The notes below the pieces were generated by a model. The model worked only from the letters and a program-made list of their open reading frames with translations, was not told the origin of the DNA and did not search any database. A DNA stretch of 10,040 bases, taken from assembly GCA_031286725.1 (NCBI GenBank), contig JAITTR010000031.1, positions 1 through 10,040 on the forward strand, given 5' to 3'. Positions 6,058-10,040 of the stretch are shown here, in pieces. Origin of the DNA: Holosporales bacterium (GTDB lineage Bacteria; Pseudomonadota; Alphaproteobacteria; RUG11792). The position numbers and the translations under genes were made by a program. Each line of letters opens with the position of its first letter. Within the stretch, counting starts at the first letter, position 1.

Positions 6058-6993
6058 TTAATTTTTAGTTAAGATATCCAATGTTTTTTCTTTGATTGAA
6101 ACATTTTTTCTGTGAGCGTCGTAATCGGTTGAAAATCTGTGATGTTTTCCGCTTTCGCATACCACAAAGTATAGAAAGTCGGTTTTGGCAGGATTTAACG
6201 AGGCTTCTATAGAAAGTCTTCCGGGACAGCATATAGGAGCCGGAGGAAGACCTTTTTTTCTATAAGTATTATAGGGAGATTCAAAGAACCAATCTTTTCT
6301 CGTTAACTTTCTTCCCAATTTTCCGTATCCGTCGGATATAGCATAAATGACGGTTGGATCGCTTTGTAATCTCATCTTTTTCGCTAGCCTATTATGAAAA
6401 ACTGATGATACCAATTTTCTTTCCGAGTCGAGTCCAGTTTCTTTTTCTATTATCGAGGCTAGGATAATAACCTGTTCTATGGTCAAATTAGTTTTATTAG
6501 TTAGTTTAATTTCTTCTTTTACTTTTTTCATTTCGTTTTTCATCATTTTTATTATAGAGTTTCTTGAATCGCGAAATTTGTAAAAATACGTATTTGGCAT
6601 AAGCGACGCCTCTTCCGGGATTTCTTTTATTTCGTCGGTTAAAAACGGATTTTTATTCAAAAGTTCTAATATCATTTTTACCGTGTATCCCTCTGGAATC
6701 GTTATTTTCCTCGCGATTGAGTTTCCTTTCAGCATATTGCTTAAAATCAAAAATACTGAGTCTCCATAACGTATTGCGTATTCTCCCGTTTTAATTTTCT
6801 TTTTAATCGAACATATGTGGTCTATTGTAAAAAATGCTATGGATTTTCCAAACGATCCATCCTTTCTCATGGTTTCGTATAAACTGTTTTCGCTAATAAA
6901 AAACAAAGAATGATCCTTACGATCGCTTGTTTTTAATAAATTAAATAGAACATAAAAAGCAAAAGCTATGAGAAAAATTAAAAACTTTTTCAT
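6058..6993 (-). CDS. mltG: MltG (YceG-like) endolytic murein transglycosylase
   Basis: MltG cuts nascent peptidoglycan glycan strands at the inner membrane and is thought to set glycan chain length. The 311-residue product has an N-terminal membrane anchor (about residues 3-20), a LysM-like region (GEYAIRYGDSVFLILSNML through ITIPEGYTV, about 70-105) and the YceG catalytic domain. The motif IIEKETG carries the catalytic Glu at 183, matching the family's essential Glu. RLQSDPTVIYA is at 208-218, GLPPAPICCPG at 248-258 and the closing GKHHRFSTDYDAH at 282-294. All are in the expected order. A stop codon lies four codons upstream in frame, so the ATG is the start, although no ribosome binding site is visible. 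In many proteobacteria mltG follows fabF; here it stands between a secreted protein and an lrp-type gene, in the same direction. Confidence 0.96.
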   Translation of the reverse strand: MKKFLIFLIAFAFYVLFNLLKTSDRKDHSLFFISENSLYETMRKDGSFGKSIAFFTIDHICSIKKKIKTGEYAIRYGDSVFLILSNMLKGNSIARKITIPEGYTVKMILELLNKNPFLTDEIKEIPEEASLMPNTYFYKFRDSRNSIIKMMKNEMKKVKEEIKLTNKTNLTIEQVIILASIIEKETGLDSERKLVSSVFHNRLAKKMRLQSDPTVIYAISDGYGKLGRKLTRKDWFFESPYNTYRKKGLPPAPICCPGRLSIEASLNPAKTDFLYFVVCESGKHHRFSTDYDAHRKNVSIKEKTLDILTKN

Positions 6994-7160
6994 ATGAGCA
7001 TATTAAACAAGCGCTAAGTGATTTTATAGCTTCGTAATCAAACTCTCCATGCGATTTGTATGACAGACCGTTAAGCTTGTATATTCCGACTCTTTAAAAA
7101 ATCTCTCCCTATTTTTAAGATATCGTATTTGCTCAAAACATCCAACTAATTTTGATTATT

Positions 7161-7198
7161 AAATGCAAAATTCATTACCTAACGTAAGGTTAGCATTT
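7161..7198 (-). terminator. Candidate hairpin between the Lrp-family gene and mltG
   Basis: CTAAC-GTAAG-GTTAG (7179-7193) lies just past the Lrp-family stop, with weaker outer arms AAATG (7161-7165) and CATTT (7194-7198). On the minus strand it is followed by T-rich but interrupted sequence; a cleaner T5 run (7196-7200) follows on the plus strand. The remaining bases 6994-7160 show no gene or strong promoter. Terminator activity is tentative. Confidence 0.3.
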
Positions 7199-7204
7199 TT
7201 ATAC

Positions 7205-7684
7205 TTACTTTGCGGAAAATGCGGTCAGCGGAATTTCTGATATATCTTTATGCGTTCTGACAATTATAAATGGCTTTACTTTCGAAACTCCTTTTATATT
7301 GGATATTTTATTTATCAGGATATTATCGAATTCATTGTAATCTTTAGATATTATTCTAAGTATAAAGTCTTTGCCTCCCATTGTCGCCATACAACCAAGG
7401 ACGTTATTCATAGCTTGGACTTTTGAAACAAAATTTGATATTGCGCTTTGATTGTTTGCTCTCATATTTACGATGCAAATCGCTTCAAATCCATGCCCAA
7501 CCGCAGATAGAGCAACTTTTGCGTGATATCCCGTTATTATTCCGCTCTTTTCAAGATATCTCAGTCTTCTAAGGCATGGAGGAGGAGAAATTCCAACAAT
7601 CTTTGATAAATCAACATTACTCATTCTTCCATTTTTTTGTAAATTTTCTAACATTAGTATATCTATTTCGTCAAGACATGTCAT
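7205..7684 (-). CDS. Lrp/AsnC family transcriptional regulator
   Basis: Members of this family bind DNA as dimers or higher oligomers and respond to amino acids. The 159-residue product has the standard two-domain form. An N-terminal winged helix-turn-helix begins LDEIDILMLENLQKNGRMSN, with the recognition region at about residues 22-45 (DLSKIVGISPPPCLRRLRYLE). A RAM ligand-binding domain spans about residues 65-145, with the GCMATMGGKDFILR segment and the closing strand RTHKDI. Residue patterns resemble general Lrp-type sensors, but the specific ligand and targets cannot be told. It is transcribed away from carD, and the AT-rich shared upstream region has an imperfect inverted repeat over a TATAAT box, consistent with the self-regulation common in this family. 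Confidence 0.95.
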   Translation of the reverse strand: MTCLDEIDILMLENLQKNGRMSNVDLSKIVGISPPPCLRRLRYLEKSGIITGYHAKVALSAVGHGFEAICIVNMRANNQSAISNFVSKVQAMNNVLGCMATMGGKDFILRIISKDYNEFDNILINKISNIKGVSKVKPFIIVRTHKDISEIPLTAFSAK

Positions 7685-7712
7685 AGCGTTACCTAAAATA
7701 ATCTAGAAATTA

Positions 7713-7745
7713 AAAATAATTATAGGAAATGAATTATTATTTTAA
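7713..7745. promoter_or_regulatory. Imperfect inverted repeat over the Lrp-family gene promoter, possible operator
   Basis: AAAATAATT and AATTATTATTTT face each other with about 7 nt between them. The stretch covers a perfect TATAAT on the minus strand (7719-7724). AT-rich partial palindromes are typical Lrp-family binding sites, so autoregulation is a reasonable inference. In such AT-rich DNA chance palindromes are also common. Confidence 0.35.
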
Positions 7746-7747
7746 AA
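7719..7747 (-). promoter_or_regulatory. Putative promoter of the Lrp-family gene
   Basis: On the minus strand TATAAT (7719-7724) matches the -10 consensus exactly. A TTTAAA at 7741-7746 lies 16 nt upstream and matches TTGACA at four positions. The start codon follows about 35 nt after the -10 box. Confidence 0.4.
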
Positions 7748-7798
7748 TTAGAAATAATCAAATCATTTCAACTTACAATTGAAAAATATTGTTTTCGC

Positions 7799-7827
7799 TT
7801 GATTTCCATTTAAGTCTTTGTTAATAT
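7799..7827 (+). promoter_or_regulatory. Putative promoter of carD (and perhaps lptD)
   Basis: TTGATT (7799-7804) and TAATAT (7822-7827) are separated by 17 nt, the optimal spacing for a housekeeping sigma factor. Each box matches its consensus at four of six positions. The carD ATG is about 32 nt downstream. The surrounding DNA is AT-rich, so chance matches are possible. Confidence 0.4.
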
Positions 7828-7859
7828 TACATTAACTCTTATTTAGTTTGGCTATTATC

Positions 7860-8357
7860 ATGGCGCAAAGAAAGCTTTTTGAAGTTGGTTCTTGGGTAGT
7901 TTATCCAGCGCACGGAGTCGGCAGGCTTGACAGCATCGATAAGTTTGAAATTGAAGGCCAAACAGTAGAGTTTTTCGTAATATCCTTTCATAAGAGTAGA
8001 TTAGTTTTAAAACTTCCGGTGGCAAAAGCCTTGGAAACCGGATTAAGGAAAATATTTAGCAAGCAAGAAATGCAAGACGCTTTAAACGTCTTGGTTTTGA
8101 AAACAAAGAAGCGTAGATTAATGTGGAGCAAAAAAGCCCAGGAATATGAGGCGAAAATAAATTCCGGGGATCCCATAGCTATTGCCGAGGTGGTTCGAGA
8201 CTTATATAAAGAAGGCAAAGAGATTGCTCAATCGTTTAGCGCAAGGCAAATATATCAAAACGCAATAGAAAGACTGGCGAGAGAAATTTCAATAGTGGAT
8301 CAAATAGAAGAAGAAGAGGCGGTGAAAAAAGTCGAGACGATTTTACATGCCGCTTAA
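7860..8357 (+). CDS. CarD/CdnL family RNA-polymerase-binding transcription regulator
   Basis: CarD-family proteins bind the RNA polymerase beta subunit and stabilise the open complex, mainly at rRNA and growth-related promoters. The 165-residue product starts with the polymerase-interacting Tudor-like domain (residues about 6-65; FEVGSWVVYPAHGVG, then the VEFFVISF strand). A helical DNA-binding domain follows, with MWSKKAQEYEAKINSGDP. In this motif W89 corresponds to the conserved Trp that wedges at the upstream edge of the -10 element. An acidic C-terminal helix ends the protein. ATG 7860 is preferred because it gives the usual MAQRKLFEVG start; an in-frame TTG at 7848 would add four residues. 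Neither start has a clear ribosome binding site. lptD starts 14 bp after the stop, so the two are probably co-transcribed. Confidence 0.93.
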   Translation: MAQRKLFEVGSWVVYPAHGVGRLDSIDKFEIEGQTVEFFVISFHKSRLVLKLPVAKALETGLRKIFSKQEMQDALNVLVLKTKKRRLMWSKKAQEYEAKINSGDPIAIAEVVRDLYKEGKEIAQSFSARQIYQNAIERLAREISIVDQIEEEEAVKKVETILHAA

Positions 8358-8371
8358 TTTGCAGCTCGTTG

Positions 8372-10040
8372 ATGAGACTTTTTGTTCGAATTTCGTTAAC
8401 ATTTATCGTTTTTTCATACGGGGCTTTGGCGGAAATAACGCTTAGTTCTAAGTTTATTTCCTTCGATAAAATTTCCGATACTATTTCGGCATATGGCGGA
8501 GTTGTCGCGACTCAAGAGCTTAACGAAAAAACCAGAGAATTGCATTGCGAAAGAATTGAATATAACAGAAAAACAAAGGAATTGAAATTAATTGGAGATT
8601 ATATCATAAAAGAACCTACGGGCGAGATTATAAGAGCGAAAAGCGCTAAAATTGATATAAAGTTGAAAAACGCGATTATAAAAGCGTTAAGCGTTGTTTT
8701 ATCTGACAATTCGAAAATAAAAGCGGAAAAGGGGACTAAAATTAGAGGAATTTATACTTTCGAAAACGCGAATTACACTCCGTGTAAAGAATCCGGCTGC
8801 ATATTGCCGCTTTGGGATTTGGCGGCGGAAAAAGTCGTTTATGACGTTGAAAAAAAAGCTTTTATATACCACAATGTAAAACTTAGGATGAAAGGTCATA
8901 CTATAGCATATCTTCCGTATTTCAAACATCCGGCTTTTGGAGTAAAAAGGCAAACAGGATTTTTAACCCCAATTATAAGTTCTAACAACGCTACGGGACT
9001 TTTCGTAGGAGTTCCTTATTTTATAGTTCTTGATAAGGATAAGGATCTAAAATTAACTCCTTTTCTAAACGCAAAGAACAGGGCTTTTATGGTTGGAAGA
9101 TATAGACAATCTTTACCGAATGGGGATTTTAGGGTTGGGGGAAGTTTTTTAACAAGAGCGAAAAAACGCGAAAAGATGCCTTCGGAAGAAAGAAAAACAA
9201 GATGGCATTTCGATACGTTCTTTCAATCTCATAATACCAACAACAAAAGAATAACGCTAAAAATAGATAGAGCAAGCGATGTTACTTATAAAATAAAGTA
9301 CCCCGTTTCTGAAGATCATTCTGGAGGGACGATGAGAAGAAAAGGAACTGAATCTAAATTTGCCGTCGATTTCTTTGATAAAAATTACTTTATAACGACA
9401 GACTCTTATATATTTCAAACTCCGGATAAAAATACTACCCCGATTATTATTCCTCATTTTAACCTGAACTATAAAAATAATGATATACTATCGGGGACTT
9501 CGGAAATCGACAGCGATATTTTGTGTTTATCAAGAGATACCTCCAAAGATACGACTAAAGAATCCCCAACTAATTTGCCCGGAATTTCTAGAAGAATGTT
9601 TAAAACGTCAAATCGTATGAAATGGTCAAAAAGTATACCAGTTAACCATATCCTGTTTGACGTTACTAGCGCGGCAAGATTAGACGCGTATAATTTCGCC
9701 CAAGACGACGAAGCCTCAAAATGCAAAGCGTATCCCATTTTAGAAAATCAAATTAGCGGGTTTCTTCCATTTTCAAGCAGTTTTTCCAAAAACTCTTATA
9801 AATCAATCTGGGGCCCGAAAGTAGTTTTAAGCAGTATAGAGTCTTTTAACAATAGAAAGAAACTAAAGATAAACGAAGATTCGGTATTTAGCAGTTTTGA
9901 CGATTTGAATATATATCAATTAAATAGATTCGGTATGTATGATAAGATAGAAAACGGAGAAAAGATTGCCGCGGGAATCGAAAACTCGATCTATAATTCG
10001 AACCGAAGATTTCTGAACTTTTTTGTTGGAAAATCAAGAG
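8372..10040 (+). CDS. lptD: LptD (OstA/Imp), outer-membrane LPS assembly protein, 3' end outside window
   Basis: LptD, with LptE, forms the outer-membrane channel that inserts LPS into the outer leaflet. The frame is open from ATG 8372 to the right edge, 556 codons without a stop, so the gene runs out of the window. A signal peptide ends at ALA (residue 20). Residues about 21-135 form the periplasmic OstA-like jellyroll (SAYGGVVATQ, RIEYNRKTKELKLIGDYIIK, IRAKSAKI). Next come RGIYTFENANYTPC with C138 and C143, LPLWDLAAEKVVYD, and YLPYF at 180-184 followed by VKRQTGFLTP. This order is characteristic of LptD. The remainder is beta-strand-rich barrel sequence. C138 and C143 may form the periplasmic disulfide partners; C-terminal Cys are not visible. 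There is no strong ribosome binding site, and it lies 14 bp after carD, suggesting coupled translation. Confidence 0.95.
   Translation, partial: MRLFVRISLTFIVFSYGALAEITLSSKFISFDKISDTISAYGGVVATQELNEKTRELHCERIEYNRKTKELKLIGDYIIKEPTGEIIRAKSAKIDIKLKNAIIKALSVVLSDNSKIKAEKGTKIRGIYTFENANYTPCKESGCILPLWDLAAEKVVYDVEKKAFIYHNVKLRMKGHTIAYLPYFKHPAFGVKRQTGFLTPIISSNNATGLFVGVPYFIVLDKDKDLKLTPFLNAKNRAFMVGRYRQSLPNGDFRVGGSFLTRAKKREKMPSEERKTRWHFDTFFQSHNTNNKRITLKIDRASDVTYKIKYPVSEDHSGGTMRRKGTESKFAVDFFDKNYFITTDSYIFQTPDKNTTPIIIPHFNLNYKNNDILSGTSEIDSDILCLSRDTSKDTTKESPTNLPGISRRMFKTSNRMKWSKSIPVNHILFDVTSAARLDAYNFAQDDEASKCKAYPILENQISGFLPFSSSFSKNSYKSIWGPKVVLSSIESFNNRKKLKINEDSVFSSFDDLNIYQLNRFGMYDKIENGEKIAAGIENSIYNSNRRFLNFFVGKSR

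Noticed and set aside
8699..9738. Antisense open frames within lptD (8699-8953, 9257-9457, 9469-9738)
   Set aside because: The plus strand carries a continuous 556-codon LptD frame with clear family motifs; the antisense frames are shadows.
1..10040. CRISPR array, tRNA, rRNA or intact insertion sequence
   Set aside because: No regularly spaced repeats, no tRNA T-arm sequence in any intergenic gap, no rRNA sequence and no transposase frame were seen.

Overview
The window comes from an AT-rich bacterium. Its gene content and protein signatures point to an alphaproteobacterium with a reduced genome, most likely a host-associated lineage such as Holosporales or Rickettsiales. The reasons are: an LptD of the alphaproteobacterial type (a TPC-x4-C motif followed by YLPYF and VKRQTGF), a CarD/CdnL protein with the alphaproteobacterial EYEAKINSGD signature, heavy use of AGA/ATA/TTA codons, and a GC-rich palindromic element lodged between genes. 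The lineage is inferred from these signatures only; no search was possible. The LptC, LptA and LptD genes show that the cell exports lipopolysaccharide.

Layout. On the plus strand, positions 1-4902 hold a likely operon: the 3' end of fabH, a HIT/Hint family hydrolase, ileS, a ~109-bp cloverleaf-like GC-rich palindrome, lptC and lptA. The first genes are 16 bp (fabH-hit) and 9 bp (hit-ileS) apart, each with a clear ribosome binding site. The palindrome sits between the ileS stop codon and lptC. A 50-codon reading frame runs through it and ends in an ATGA overlap with the lptC start. Positions 4903-5397 hold no convincing gene. This stretch has a GC-rich island and several inverted repeats and is the least explained part of the window. 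On the minus strand follow a small secreted protein of unknown function (5398-5988), mltG (6058-6993) and an Lrp/AsnC regulator (7205-7684). A 175-bp AT-rich divergent control region separates the regulator from carD on the plus strand (7860-8357). lptD (8372 to the right edge, incomplete) follows carD after 14 bp.

How the genes fit together. Much of the window concerns envelope building. FabH starts fatty-acid synthesis for phospholipid and lipid A. LptC and LptA form the inner-membrane and periplasmic part of the LPS bridge, and LptD is its outer-membrane end. MltG cuts nascent peptidoglycan glycan strands. CarD acts on RNA polymerase at promoters and may be co-transcribed with lptD. The usual alphaproteobacterial partner lptB does not follow lptA here.
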